Source of the DNA: Oceanobacillus arenosus
GTDB taxonomy: Bacteria > Bacillota > Bacilli > Bacillales > Amphibacillaceae
Length of the DNA stretch: 64,000 bases
Direction of reading: 5' to 3'
Assembly: GCF_003369575.1 (NCBI RefSeq)
Contig: NZ_PIOC01000017.1
Coordinates: 430,275 to 494,274 of the forward strand
Of the stretch, positions 8,109-17,396 are shown piece by piece. The number at the start of each line of letters is the position of its first letter. Position 1 is the stretch's first letter. The position numbers and the translations under genes were made by a program. The notes under the pieces are model-generated. The model ran no database searches. It was not told where the DNA came from and saw only the letters and a list, made by a program, of their open reading frames with translations.

Positions 8109-8663
8109 ATGCGGGTTATTGCAGGTGAATTTAAAGGAAGACAATTAAAGGCTGTCCCTGGTACAGCAACAAGACCGACAACAGATAAGGTGAAAGAAGC
8201 AGTATTTCAAATGATGGGACCGTTTTTTGATGGTGGTGTTGTACTTGACCTCTTTGCAGGAAGCGGCTCGTTAGGGATTGAAGCGATTAGTAGGGGAATG
8301 GATTCGGGTGTGTTTGTTGATAAAAGCCCGAAAGCGATACATACTATTTCAGAGAATATAAAAATGGTGAAAATAGAAGACAAGATAGAATTATTTCGAA
8401 TTGACGCTGTTCGTGCATTAAAAGCGATAGCGAAGCGTGCATTGCAATTTGATTTGATTTTACTCGATCCGCCATATAAAAAGGTTGAATATGATAAGGT
8501 GTTAACACAAATTGTAGAATCTAACTTAATCAAAGAAAATGGGATTATTTATTGTGAACATGATGGAGAAGATGTATTAGCGGAAAGTTATGGCCCGTTA
8601 ACCCTCATTAGACATGAAAACTATGGAGGAACAATTGGAATTTCAATTTATCGAAGGAAATAA
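8109..8663 (+). CDS. rsmD: 16S rRNA (guanine(966)-N2)-methyltransferase RsmD
   Basis: Methylates G966 of 16S rRNA using S-adenosylmethionine; B. subtilis name YlbH. The 184-residue protein shows the SAM-binding segment VLDLFAGSGSLGIEA (residues 45-59) and the catalytic LLDPPY motif (118-123), plus the N-terminal MRVIAGEFKGRQL typical of the family. The ATG follows GAGGTG. It is cotranscribed with coaD, 15 bases downstream. Confidence 0.96.
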   Translation: MRVIAGEFKGRQLKAVPGTATRPTTDKVKEAVFQMMGPFFDGGVVLDLFAGSGSLGIEAISRGMDSGVFVDKSPKAIHTISENIKMVKIEDKIELFRIDAVRALKAIAKRALQFDLILLDPPYKKVEYDKVLTQIVESNLIKENGIIYCEHDGEDVLAESYGPLTLIRHENYGGTIGISIYRRK

Positions 8664-9164
<501 letters not shown>

Positions 9165-9169
9165 AAGAG

Positions 9170-9210
9170 AAAAACAACACTCCGTATTTTTTATGAAGTG
9201 TTGTTTTTTT
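9170..9210 (+). terminator. Terminator after coaD
   Basis: AAAACAACACT (9171-9181) pairs with AGTGTTGTTTT (from 9197), followed by a run of T. Confidence 0.92.
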
Positions 9211-9416
9211 GATTCTTATAAAAATATTTACTGTGGATAAGCTATTACTCATTATCAGCCAAGTCCAGCTCAAACAGGCGTTTGCACTTTTATTTTCTTG
9301 TATATTTTAAAAATTCTATATTATTTATTTGCCGTTCCGTCTAGAGGAACAATGCTCTATTTTCTTGTCAATCTTCTTCATATAATAGGGGTAAGTTCCT
9401 AAGGTCATTCGCTGAT

Positions 9417-9460
9417 TTGCTTAACAGCCAGTTAATCTCTGTTAGTAAGCAATACTTTTT
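9417..9460. other. Hairpin in the gap before the MFS gene
   Basis: TTGCTTA-ACAG (9417-9427) pairs with CTGT (9439-9442) and TAAGCAA (9446-9452) across a 3-base bulge, followed by ACTTTTTT. It may be a weak terminator. The loop side contains ACAGCCAGTTAAT, also found in element R3. Confidence 0.45.
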
Positions 9461-9532
9461 TCATTTCCGAGAATGGCTTTACTGTCGAAATTATAATATA
9501 ACACTTTTTAATGATTACGCTTTCAAAGATGG

Positions 9533-9652
9533 GAGGAGGTATTTACGATGCAAGAAAGAAGAGCAGTAGAGCAATGAATTGTACGTGATACAATGTCGGA
9601 TAATGTGTCCTTCTTAAGAGTCGAAGGTCATTTAATACTTTGTAAGCATATT
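9533..9652 (+). pseudogene. Nine-codon ORF with a strong ribosome binding site; leader peptide or gene remnant
   Basis: A near-perfect GGGAGGAGG (about 9531-9539) precedes ATG 9548, but the frame stops after nine codons (MQERRAVEQ). The same frame continues after the stop as IVRDTMSDNVSFLRVEGHLILCKH, ending near 9652. This could be the start of a broken gene or a short leader peptide. I do not recognise a family. The rest of the 9211-9714 gap shows no other gene. Confidence 0.35.
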
Positions 9653-9714
9653 AATTGATTTTTAAATTTGAATGGAATTTTCAGACCATACCATTAATTT
9701 AGGAGGATTATTAT

Positions 9715-11055
9715 ATGAAAGTAACCAATGCAGAGGAATTAGTGGAGAAAACAAAATTAACGAAATTTCATTGGATATTACTTTTTTGGGGCGGGATATT
9801 AATGCTATTTGATGGTTTTGATTTAACCATTTACGGCGCAGTGGTTCCTACTCTAATGGATGAATGGGGAATTTCTGCTGTTCAGGCAGGGAGGTATGGA
9901 AGTTATGCTCTATTTGGCATGATGTTTGGTGCATTAATATTTGGAACATTGGCAGATAAATTGGGCAGAAAAAAGATTATCTTGATTTGTGTTACTATCT
10001 TCAGTGTATTTATGCTTCTTGCTGGACTCTCTCCAACTCCAGAGGTGTTTGGACTGTTTCGATTTATTACTGGTTTAGGATTAGGCGGCATGATGCCAAA
10101 TGTTATTGGGCTTATTAGCGAATATTCTCCAAAAGGAATGCGCAGCCGTATGATTGCTACGATTATGGCCGGTTATTCCATCGGTGGTGTTATCGCTGCT
10201 TTTCTAAGTATGATTCTTATCACTAATTATGGGTGGAAGTCCGTATTTTTCTTTGGTGCCATTCCATTATTGTTCTTGCCTTTCTTAATAAAATTATTGC
10301 CAGACTCAGTTGGATCGTTGATTGATAAAAATGATCATAAAGGGATACAAAAGATTCTTGTAAAGGCTAATCCAACGTATACACCTACTGAAAATGAAAC
10401 TTTTGTTTTAAACAAGCCAAAAGAAACTTCATCACCAGTTAAAAATCTTTTTACTGATAAAAGAGGATTTTTAACAGTGATGATCTGGTTAACATACTTT
10501 ATGTCACTACTGATGATCTATGGTCTGAATACATGGCTGCCTAAATTCATGACCGAAGCTGGATTCCCACTTGGTTCAAGTATAAGCTTCCTTCTAGCAT
10601 TAAATGTGGGGGCAACAATTGGTGCAATTCTAATGGGGTGGATAGCGGACCGTTGGGGTGTCGGAAAAGCGCTCATTTTGTTCTTTCTGGTTGCAACTGT
10701 TTCGATTACCAGCTTAGGATATGCGACAAATATGATATTATTGTATGTAATGGTAGCGATTGCAGGAGCAGCAACAGTAGGAACTCAAAACCTAACACAT
10801 TCCTATACCTCCCAATTTTATCCAATCACAATAAGATCTACAGCATTAGGTTGGGCATTAGCAGTTGGACGGATTGGCGGAATACTTGGACCAACAATCG
10901 GCGGTATTTTACTTGCTTCCAATTTAACGTTACAGTTAAACTTTTTTATATTTGCCATCCCGGGAATCGTTGCGGCATTTGCTGTATTCTTAGCCAATCA
11001 ACAAGGTCGAAAAGTAATGTCTACTGACCAGAAACTTAAAAAAATTGCTACATGA
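9715..11055 (+). CDS. MFS transporter, aromatic acid:H+ symporter (AAHS) type
   Basis: A 446-residue, 12-helix transporter of the major facilitator superfamily. The DGFD motif in the first helix (33-36), the GTLADKLGRKK loop (about 77-87) and the RFITGLGLGGMMPN segment are characteristic of the AAHS group, whose studied members (PcaK, BenK) import benzoate-like or hydroxybenzoate compounds. The true substrate cannot be told from sequence. The ATG follows AGGAGG. It lies 37 bases before a 3-hydroxyacyl-CoA dehydrogenase, suggesting import coupled to acid catabolism. Both genes are absent from this place in B. subtilis. Confidence 0.85.
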   Translation: MKVTNAEELVEKTKLTKFHWILLFWGGILMLFDGFDLTIYGAVVPTLMDEWGISAVQAGRYGSYALFGMMFGALIFGTLADKLGRKKIILICVTIFSVFMLLAGLSPTPEVFGLFRFITGLGLGGMMPNVIGLISEYSPKGMRSRMIATIMAGYSIGGVIAAFLSMILITNYGWKSVFFFGAIPLLFLPFLIKLLPDSVGSLIDKNDHKGIQKILVKANPTYTPTENETFVLNKPKETSSPVKNLFTDKRGFLTVMIWLTYFMSLLMIYGLNTWLPKFMTEAGFPLGSSISFLLALNVGATIGAILMGWIADRWGVGKALILFFLVATVSITSLGYATNMILLYVMVAIAGAATVGTQNLTHSYTSQFYPITIRSTALGWALAVGRIGGILGPTIGGILLASNLTLQLNFFIFAIPGIVAAFAVFLANQQGRKVMSTDQKLKKIAT

Positions 11056-11092
11056 AGCTTTATAATCCAATCATACGAAAAGGGGTATTAAA

Positions 11093-12052
11093 ATGGAAAA
11101 TATCACAATACTTGGAGCAGGCATCATGGGGCATGGTGCTGCTCAATTATTTGCCCAAGCAGGAAAGAATGTACGTATTCGAGCAAGGCGTGAGACATCA
11201 TTGGAAAAAGCCCGAGACCTCATTACAAACAGCTTGAAAATTATGGTCGAAAAAGAAATGCTGATTGAAAATGAAATGGAGCAGATATTAGCCCGTATCA
11301 CATATACGACAGATTTGTATGAAGCTATTCAGGATGCCGATTTCATTCTTGAATCGATTCCAGAAGTTCTTGAACAAAAACTGGATACTTATGACATTAT
11401 TGAAAGCGTTGTCCCTGAAAAAACGATTATTTCATCTAATACTTCTACTTTTACAATAAAAGAGTTGACGGGGAGAGCAAAGCATCCGGAAAGGTTTATC
11501 GTCACTCATTTCTTTAACCCGCCACAACTCGTACCAATTGTGGAAATAGTTAAATTCGAGAAGACAGATGAGAATATCGTAAACACCACTTATGACTTAA
11601 TGAAGGAAATAGGAAAATCACCAGTAGTTTTAAAAAAGGAGATTACAGGTTTTATCGTCAACCGTGTTCAAGTAGCAATGCTTCGCGAGGCATTCCACTT
11701 AATAGAGTCGGGAGTAGCTACTGCAGAAGATATCGATATTGCTATGAAAGGAAGCATGGGCTTTAAATGGGCATTTTGTGGTCCAATGGAAAGTCAGGAT
11801 TTAGCGGGCCTGCAAACAACTAAAGCAATGGTTGGCAACATTATGGAAGATCTATCAAATACAAGAGAAGTTCCTTCGTTCTTATCGGAAATGGTGGAAA
11901 AGGACCAGCTTGGCATTCGAACAAATCAAGGTTTTTACAAGTATGATGATCATGGTGAACAAGCCATCCATACACGAGACGATCATTTCTTAGATCTCCT
12001 TAGGTTACAATATAGCAAAAAGAATAAGGATACTGTTTCAACTTCAAAATAA
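11093..12052 (+). CDS. 3-hydroxyacyl-CoA dehydrogenase family protein
   Basis: A 319-residue NAD(P)-dependent dehydrogenase of the 3HCDH family, with the Rossmann motif GAGIMG (8-13), the SSNTSTF segment (about 114-120), the catalytic His139 in THFFNPP with Glu151, and a C-terminal 3HCDH domain (about 185-280, ending in GIRTNQGFYKYD). These enzymes oxidise 3-hydroxyacyl-CoA or similar beta-hydroxy acids. The second beta strand ends in RARR (30-33), where NAD-dependent members usually carry an acidic residue, which may favour NADP. The ATG follows AAAAGGGG. Likely one operon with the transporter. The substrate is unknown. Confidence 0.85.
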   Translation: MENITILGAGIMGHGAAQLFAQAGKNVRIRARRETSLEKARDLITNSLKIMVEKEMLIENEMEQILARITYTTDLYEAIQDADFILESIPEVLEQKLDTYDIIESVVPEKTIISSNTSTFTIKELTGRAKHPERFIVTHFFNPPQLVPIVEIVKFEKTDENIVNTTYDLMKEIGKSPVVLKKEITGFIVNRVQVAMLREAFHLIESGVATAEDIDIAMKGSMGFKWAFCGPMESQDLAGLQTTKAMVGNIMEDLSNTREVPSFLSEMVEKDQLGIRTNQGFYKYDDHGEQAIHTRDDHFLDLLRLQYSKKNKDTVSTSK

Positions 12053-12100
12053 TGAGTGTGACGACTGCACTTGACTTTGCTGGAATAGACTTAAAATGGC

Positions 12101-12427
12101 ATGGAAAAGGTGTTACTAATAAAAGAACTGCCACTATTATTTAAAAGATATGGATATAATTTTTCCCCTACCACGGTATCGTTCACTGTGGTACTTTTAA
12201 TAGATGGAGAAAAATATTTTATTGGAATTAATCGTATTGAGTCATATGGTAGACAATATGTTACATTCAATATATCGATAAGAAAGATAAGCAAGAGAAG
12301 CGTGAAACGTTTACGGGGAGGAGCGTTTTTCACCCGTATAATTCGTCATATTCCGGATAAGCAAATGTATCCAGAGTATTATAAAGGAATACATGGCCGT
12401 GAATATAGATTATCGGATGTTCTCTAG
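12101..12427 (+). CDS. Hypothetical protein, 108 residues
   Basis: I do not recognise this protein. It is basic, with no membrane segment or signal peptide, and contains a YFIGINRIESYGRQYV stretch and a Lys/Arg-rich middle (KISKRSVKRLR). An in-frame TAA lies just upstream, so the ATG at 12101 is the first possible start, yet no good ribosome binding site precedes it. It lies between the dehydrogenase gene and the convergent ylbJ. It may be a real small gene or chance. Confidence 0.4.
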   Translation: MEKVLLIKELPLLFKRYGYNFSPTTVSFTVVLLIDGEKYFIGINRIESYGRQYVTFNISIRKISKRSVKRLRGGAFFTRIIRHIPDKQMYPEYYKGIHGREYRLSDVL

Positions 12428-12484
12428 GTATGGCAAACAGAAAGGACAGGGCCGATCTTTGCCCGGTTTTTCTAATATGTGCTA

Positions 12485-13693
12485 CTACTGTTTTTTCACG
12501 GTTTTCCTGTAAAGGATGATACATGCAAGCCCAAGAAAGAAGAAGGTGAATAATGCCCCGTTCTGTGTTAGTAGATCAACAATTTTGGTCCATATATTAT
12601 CATCCAATGTTTGCGACACAGGTATATCGATCGTCTCGCTTGCTTGTTTATCAAGATATAGTGGTTTGAACAAGATAATTGTTAATATACTTGCGATGGT
12701 TCCATGTAGGAAACGCGCGAAGAAATATGGTAAAAAGCGAATATCTGTTTTTGCTAAAATACTGGCAACCTGGGCTTGGACAGAAAAACCATTGAAGCCA
12801 AGAATAAAACTAACGAGTATTACTTTCGGTAGTAAGGAATCGGTCGTAATTTGGGTGATCATATTTGCTCCGATCGTTATTTCGAATAAACCAGATAAAA
12901 AAGGTAGTGCAAATTCGATTGGCAGACTGAACAATGACAAGATACCCTGAATGACAGATGCAATTGCCGGTGTAACACCAACAAGGAAGAGAAGCTTGAT
13001 TAGAACAGAGAATAGCGTAATAAATCCACCAACCATGATTAATGTTTTGATTGAATTTAATACGGCATCACCAAGAATCTCCCCAAAAGGTCGTTTATCT
13101 TTTAATCTTGTCCGGTGCATTGCTTTAAATGCCATGGTTATGGATACTTTCTTTCGCCGCTCTTGCAGTTTCTTTTTCTCATTTCTCCCATGAAATCGCA
13201 TTGCGATACCAACGAATGCATTACTTGAATAATGGCAGATAGCAATTAATACTCCTAATGTAGCATCATGAAAAAAACCAACAGAAATCGCACCAAAAAT
13301 AAATAGAGGACTTGAATTATTTGTAAAGGCCACAAGTCTCTCTGCCTCAATTCGTGTAAGTTGTTTTTCTTCACGTAGTCGAGCAGCAATCTTCGCACCT
13401 GTTGGATATCCGCTTGCCATTCCCATCATCCAGCCAAAGCTGCCAACCCCAGGGATATTAAATAATGGGCGCATAATTGGCTCAAATAGTACCCCAATGA
13501 AGTTTACAACACCGAATGCTAATAATAGCTCAGCCGTAATAAAAAACGGTAATAATGATGGAAAAACTACTTCCCACCATAAATTTAATCCACGAATACT
13601 AGCCTCTAATGCCTGGTCAGGAAATTGAATTAGTGAAATGGTAATGAAAATGGTCATACCTGAAAAGAGTAATGTTTTTATTATTTGTTTCAA
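12485..13693 (-). CDS. spoVV: Sporulation membrane protein YlbJ (SpoVV), dipicolinate transport
   Basis: A 402-residue polytopic membrane protein of the YlbJ family with two nucleoside-recognition (Gate) type regions. In B. subtilis this sigma-E-dependent protein, renamed SpoVV, carries dipicolinic acid across the outer forespore membrane. Visible hallmarks are GLNLWWEVVFPSLLPFF near residue 34, PGVGSFGWMMGMASGYPTGAK near 100, and GFNGFSVQAQVASIL in the C-terminal half. The start is TTG 13693 after AGGGGG. It is transcribed opposite to its neighbours; ylbK, which follows in B. subtilis, is missing. Confidence 0.9.
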   Translation of the reverse strand: MKQIIKTLLFSGMTIFITISLIQFPDQALEASIRGLNLWWEVVFPSLLPFFITAELLLAFGVVNFIGVLFEPIMRPLFNIPGVGSFGWMMGMASGYPTGAKIAARLREEKQLTRIEAERLVAFTNNSSPLFIFGAISVGFFHDATLGVLIAICHYSSNAFVGIAMRFHGRNEKKKLQERRKKVSITMAFKAMHRTRLKDKRPFGEILGDAVLNSIKTLIMVGGFITLFSVLIKLLFLVGVTPAIASVIQGILSLFSLPIEFALPFLSGLFEITIGANMITQITTDSLLPKVILVSFILGFNGFSVQAQVASILAKTDIRFLPYFFARFLHGTIASILTIILFKPLYLDKQASETIDIPVSQTLDDNIWTKIVDLLTQNGALFTFFFLGLACIILYRKTVKKQ

Positions 13694-14051
13694 TTGGGAA
13701 TCCCCCTACGTCGAATAAATAAAGATGGTAATGGTATATGTAACCTGAAAACGATTCTTTCATCTTGCTGCAGACACAAGTTCTGTACATCTAAATCGCT
13801 TAATAGTAAAATAATGCTAGCTTCGTGATAAAATGGATTATGTGTTGTACAAGTCTTCTACTAATATACGCACATAGATCACTTGTTTATGACATACACT
13901 TTTTTGCAAGCAAGAAAAATCGATACATGTCCTTCATTTTTACGGATGGTAACTGAATTGGCATGCATAGATATTAAAAATAGTCGAAATATATTTTGGA
14001 ATGCGTGAACGACTATTTGTTCGTTTAACTTGGAAGGAGCATTAGTAATCA
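13694..14051. other. Divergent intergenic region between ylbJ and ylbL
   Basis: About 360 bases that must hold the promoters of both divergent genes. I see no open frame of interest, no repeat from the R1-R4 families and no promoter that I can name with confidence. ylbK, expected here from B. subtilis, is absent. Confidence 0.5.
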
Positions 14052-15065
14052 ATGAAATTATCGAAGAAAAATATTATTTACTTTATTCTTATTATCGCCG
14101 TTGCTTATTTTATTGCGGGATACCAATTACCATACTATATCCAAAAGCCAGGAGGGGCAGATGCTTTAAATCCCATCATACATGTAGAGAATGGATACGA
14201 GAGTGAAGGGGATATGCATTTAGTTACCGTTAGTGGACTACAAGCAACACCGTTACAATATGTATGGGCAAAGCTTGCTCCACACAATGACATATTACCA
14301 ATTGAAGAGGTGTTTCCAGAAGGTACTTCACAAGATGAATACATGAAGGCACAACTTCATGTTATGGAGAGCTCCCAAGAAGCTGCAACCGTCGTTGCGT
14401 ATCAAGCAGCAGGGCAGGATATTGAAATTTCGTATAATGGCGTCTACGTTGCTTCTGTTGTTAAAGGAATGCCGGCAGAGGGAAAACTACAAATTGGCGA
14501 CCGGATTACAGGGATTAATGGGATGGAAATACAAGAGGCTGAACAATTGATAAGTTATGTAGAAGGTAAAGAAGCGGGTGATACGATTACAATAGACTTT
14601 AAAAGAGATGAACAAGCACTGTCAACGGATCTAAAATTAGAAGCTTTTGAAGCAATCGATAATAAAGTTGGAATTGGCATAAGTTTAGTGACAGATCGGA
14701 GTGTTGCAGTTGAACCGGAAATTGAATTTTCCAGTGGTAATATTGGCGGACCTAGTGCGGGGCTGATGTTTTCACTTGAAATATATGATCAACTAACAGA
14801 GGAAGATTTAACGAAGGGCTATCAGATCGCTGGGACGGGTGAAATTGATTATGATGGAAATGTGCTAAGAATAGGTGGTATCGATAAGAAAATTGTTGCA
14901 GCAGACAAAGAAGGAATCGATATTTTCTTTTCACCAAATGAACATGGCGCGGACAATTCCAATTATCAAATTGCCAAACAAACTGCAGAAGAAATCGGAA
15001 CAGATATGAAGATAATACCAGTTGATACCTTTGCAGAAGCTCTTGCATACTTAGAAAATCTGTAA
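14052..15065 (+). CDS. ylbL: Membrane-anchored PDZ and Lon-like protease YlbL
   Basis: A 337-residue protease facing outward from the membrane. It has one N-terminal helix (about 8-24), a PDZ domain (about 115-190) and a C-terminal Lon-type (S16) domain with the catalytic serine in GGPSAGL (Ser235) and the lysine in GGIDKK (279/280). In B. subtilis YlbL and CtpA degrade the SOS division inhibitor YneA. Length and residue positions agree with that protein. The ATG is preceded by GGAAGGAG. Confidence 0.94.
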   Translation: MKLSKKNIIYFILIIAVAYFIAGYQLPYYIQKPGGADALNPIIHVENGYESEGDMHLVTVSGLQATPLQYVWAKLAPHNDILPIEEVFPEGTSQDEYMKAQLHVMESSQEAATVVAYQAAGQDIEISYNGVYVASVVKGMPAEGKLQIGDRITGINGMEIQEAEQLISYVEGKEAGDTITIDFKRDEQALSTDLKLEAFEAIDNKVGIGISLVTDRSVAVEPEIEFSSGNIGGPSAGLMFSLEIYDQLTEEDLTKGYQIAGTGEIDYDGNVLRIGGIDKKIVAADKEGIDIFFSPNEHGADNSNYQIAKQTAEEIGTDMKIIPVDTFAEALAYLENL

Positions 15066-15120
15066 TTGCATGGTTTTCTAATGGCATTAATCAATATATA
15101 AAGGACCTAAGGGCATAATA

Positions 15121-15156
15121 AAAATCGACCTTTTCTAATTTGGAGAGGTCGATTTT
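15121..15156. terminator. Bidirectional terminator between ylbL and ylbM
   Basis: AAAATCGACCT (15121-15131) pairs with AGGTCGATTTT (15146-15156). The A and T flanks let it serve both converging genes. Confidence 0.9.
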
Positions 15157-15168
15157 CTATGGCGATTC

Positions 15169-16380
15169 TTAATTGATTACTGGGCCTTTAAATTCTTGCT
15201 TGATTGCCTGTATTCTTGCTTCTGGTGAAAGAACACTATAATAAGCATTGCTAGCCCTTTCTTCTAGTTTTAATAATGGTGGTGCATTACGTTTGATATT
15301 TGACAGGATTGGGATTTCCATTTCCTTTTTCCGTTTATTCAAGTAGTGCTGACCTGTTTGATTTAATCCAAGTACACGAACATATGGAACAGAGGGAAGC
15401 TTGATAAAAGTTGCTATCTCTGCCTTCGTCGTATTGGTTAGTAGATGGACGAACAACCGCTGAATCCTTGTCCATGTGTAACGTTTCGTTTTGATCATTG
15501 TTACCCATTGATTAAACGACGTTGCCTCTATTGCTGTTTTCTTGATGCGATGTTCCAAGCCTTCATCAACACCATGAATCATGGCCAGTTCTTCCGTTGA
15601 CATTGTCATGACACGATAATGCAGGATTGGAAAATATAGTTCCCAGTGATGCCAGAAGGATGCCGTATTTTTGTATGCTTGTAGTTGAACCGCTGTTTCC
15701 TTTGGCATGGTTTGCTCAGTCTTCGCCTCTAGTACATCATGCTCGATTAGCCGTTTTCGAATACTTGTTGCACTAGCGATATCGCTTGAAATTGTTTGAT
15801 CGTGAAAGTTATTATTTGTCCGTTTAATCGTAATTGGTTCAATTGGCAGTCCATTGTTTAAAATAGCTTTCACATAGCTGAAACCGAGGATATTGTTCGG
15901 TTTTGATAAGTCAATCTCGCCCGAAGTTAGTTCAATTTTTTGATATGCATCTCTACTTGCTTCGGGAAATGATTTTCCTTCTGCAAGTCCCATTTTCAAT
16001 GCAGTATTAAAAAGATCATTCTTATCTATATAGGTCTTGTAGCTATTTAGAAAAGGGGAGATTCTTCCCGATTCACTGCCAAAACAAATGCTTGATACAC
16101 CAATTTCATGAAGGGTTAGGACCGCACCATGTGCAAAGATATCGCTGTTTTGTACGGCAAATGCATAAGGAAGCTCAAGTACAATATCGATTCCTGACTT
16201 AAGAGCTGCTTTCGTTCGATGATATTTATCGATAATTGCTGGTTCCCCACGTTGTAGGAAAGAACCGCTCATGACGGCGATGGTACAATTAGCGTTCGTG
16301 GCCTTTTTTGCTTCTTTTATATGATAAACATGCCCGTTATGAAATGGATTATATTCAACAATTAAGCCAGTGGCTTCCAT
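15169..16380 (-). CDS. tmcAL: tRNA(Met) cytidine acetate ligase (YlbM)
   Basis: Makes N4-acetylcytidine at the wobble position of elongator tRNA(Met) from acetate and ATP. The 403-residue protein has the nucleotidyltransferase-like N-terminus GLIVEYNPFHNGH (residues 5-17), SGSFLQRGEP (about 39-48) and DIVLELPYAFAVQNSDIFAHGA (about 65-86), all typical of the family. It is a single-gene unit running against the ylb genes, as in B. subtilis, and the start codon is an ATG with AGGAGC upstream. Confidence 0.95.
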   Translation of the reverse strand: MEATGLIVEYNPFHNGHVYHIKEAKKATNANCTIAVMSGSFLQRGEPAIIDKYHRTKAALKSGIDIVLELPYAFAVQNSDIFAHGAVLTLHEIGVSSICFGSESGRISPFLNSYKTYIDKNDLFNTALKMGLAEGKSFPEASRDAYQKIELTSGEIDLSKPNNILGFSYVKAILNNGLPIEPITIKRTNNNFHDQTISSDIASATSIRKRLIEHDVLEAKTEQTMPKETAVQLQAYKNTASFWHHWELYFPILHYRVMTMSTEELAMIHGVDEGLEHRIKKTAIEATSFNQWVTMIKTKRYTWTRIQRLFVHLLTNTTKAEIATFIKLPSVPYVRVLGLNQTGQHYLNKRKKEMEIPILSNIKRNAPPLLKLEERASNAYYSVLSPEARIQAIKQEFKGPVIN

Positions 16381-16502
16381 ACTTTCAGCTCCTATAGTAT
16401 AATGAAATCATTGTATCAAAAAAATAATCGAATAACATCTTTCACAGTAATTAGCCTTTTATTAAAATAGAAGTGTGATAATGTATCTGTAAAGAAAATA
16501 TG

Positions 16503-16531
16503 TTGACAAAAGTACATTTTTCTTTTAAAAT
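16503..16531 (+). promoter_or_regulatory. Sigma-A promoter of ylbN-rpmF
   Basis: A consensus TTGACA (16503-16508), a 17-base spacer and TAAAAT (16526-16531), 28 bases before the ylbN start. It is among the best promoters in the window. Confidence 0.88.
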
Positions 16532-16558
16532 TACTCTTGTTGCCTTGAGGTGAAAATA

Positions 16559-17089
16559 ATGAAATTTCCATTAAGCCAAATTAAAAAAAGTGCTTATAAT
16601 GAACCTTTCAAATTTGATGATTATGTGGATGTTTCTGAACTGGAAATGATGAATAATGATATACGTAAAATACAACCCGTAAGAGTACACGGGTATTGTA
16701 GCGAACAAGGTGAACAAATTCTATGTTCTTTAGAAATCGAGGGAGAAATGATTTTACCTTGTGCACGTACATTAGTGGATGTGCCTTATCCGTTTAAAAT
16801 TAAAACGACAGAGGTTTTCACAACGTCATCTTATCATAGTACAGAAGAAGAGGAAGATGAAATTCATCCAGTAAATGGAGAGGTACTTGACTTAACTCCA
16901 TATATAAAGGAAAATATTTTATTAGAAATTCCTTTTCGTGTATTTTCTGATGAAGCAAATCCTGTGGACGCTGCCCCGGTTAAAGGGATGGACTGGGAAT
17001 TTGTTGCAGAAGAAAAGAAAGAAAAAACGATAGATCCACGTTTTCAAAAATTGGCGTCATTACTTGAAAATAAACAGAAAGACAAATAA
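16559..17089 (+). CDS. ylbN: YceD (DUF177) family protein YlbN
   Basis: A 176-residue member of the DUF177/YceD family, nearly always placed next to rpmF and linked to rRNA accumulation in other organisms; its activity is not known. Visible features are CARTLVDVPYPF in the middle (about 74-85), an acidic insert EEEEDEIHP and LDLTPYIKENILLEIP (about 117-132). I start at ATG 16559, because the upstream in-frame GTG is part of the GAGGTG ribosome binding site. It is cotranscribed with rpmF, 45 bases downstream. Confidence 0.9.
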   Translation: MKFPLSQIKKSAYNEPFKFDDYVDVSELEMMNNDIRKIQPVRVHGYCSEQGEQILCSLEIEGEMILPCARTLVDVPYPFKIKTTEVFTTSSYHSTEEEEDEIHPVNGEVLDLTPYIKENILLEIPFRVFSDEANPVDAAPVKGMDWEFVAEEKKEKTIDPRFQKLASLLENKQKDK

Positions 17090-17134
17090 GAATCAATATT
17101 CAAACTTTGCTTTCATTTGAAGGAGGTGTTTGTC

Positions 17135-17308
17135 GTGGCAGTACCTAAACAAAGAACGTCTAAAAAAGTTAAAAATCAACGCCGTACTCACAAAAAACTA
17201 CTTGTACCTGGCATGGTAGAATGTTCAAATTGTGGAGAATTAACAAAATCACATCACGTTTGCAAATCTTGCGGACATTACGATGGTAAAGAAGTAGTTG
17301 CTAACTAA
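17135..17308 (+). CDS. rpmF: 50S ribosomal protein L32
   Basis: A 57-residue ribosomal protein. It starts at GTG 17135 after a strong AAGGAGGTG; this gives the family N-terminus [11 protein letters not shown]. Two CxxC pairs (CSNC and CKSC) form a zinc ribbon, so this is the zinc-binding form. A strong terminator follows. Confidence 0.97.
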   Translation: MAVPKQRTSKKVKNQRRTHKKLLVPGMVECSNCGELTKSHHVCKSCGHYDGKEVVAN

Positions 17309-17320
17309 TCTTCTAAATTT

Positions 17321-17366
17321 AGAATAAAAAAGACAGATCACTTTTGTGGTCTGTCTTTTTTATTCT
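17321..17366 (+). terminator. Terminator after rpmF
   Basis: A long stem pairs AGAATAAAAAAGACAGA with TCTGTCTTTTTTATTCT around a short loop, with T-rich 3' side; A/T flanks could make it bidirectional. Confidence 0.92.
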
Positions 17367-17396
17367 TAACTCATTCACTTTGCATGTTGTTTTTTA

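Noticed and set aside
10638..11027. A 129-codon frame inside the MFS transporter in another frame
   Set aside because: Cys- and Ser-rich shadow of a transporter gene with clear conserved motifs.
12091..12333. Minus-strand frame of 80 codons opposite the hypothetical gene at 12101
   Set aside because: Low-complexity hydrophobic translation with no start signal; most likely a shadow of the plus-strand frame.
12516..13193. Two plus-strand frames of 144 and 80 codons antisense to ylbJ
   Set aside because: They mirror a clearly conserved membrane protein gene and show no ribosome binding site or family features.
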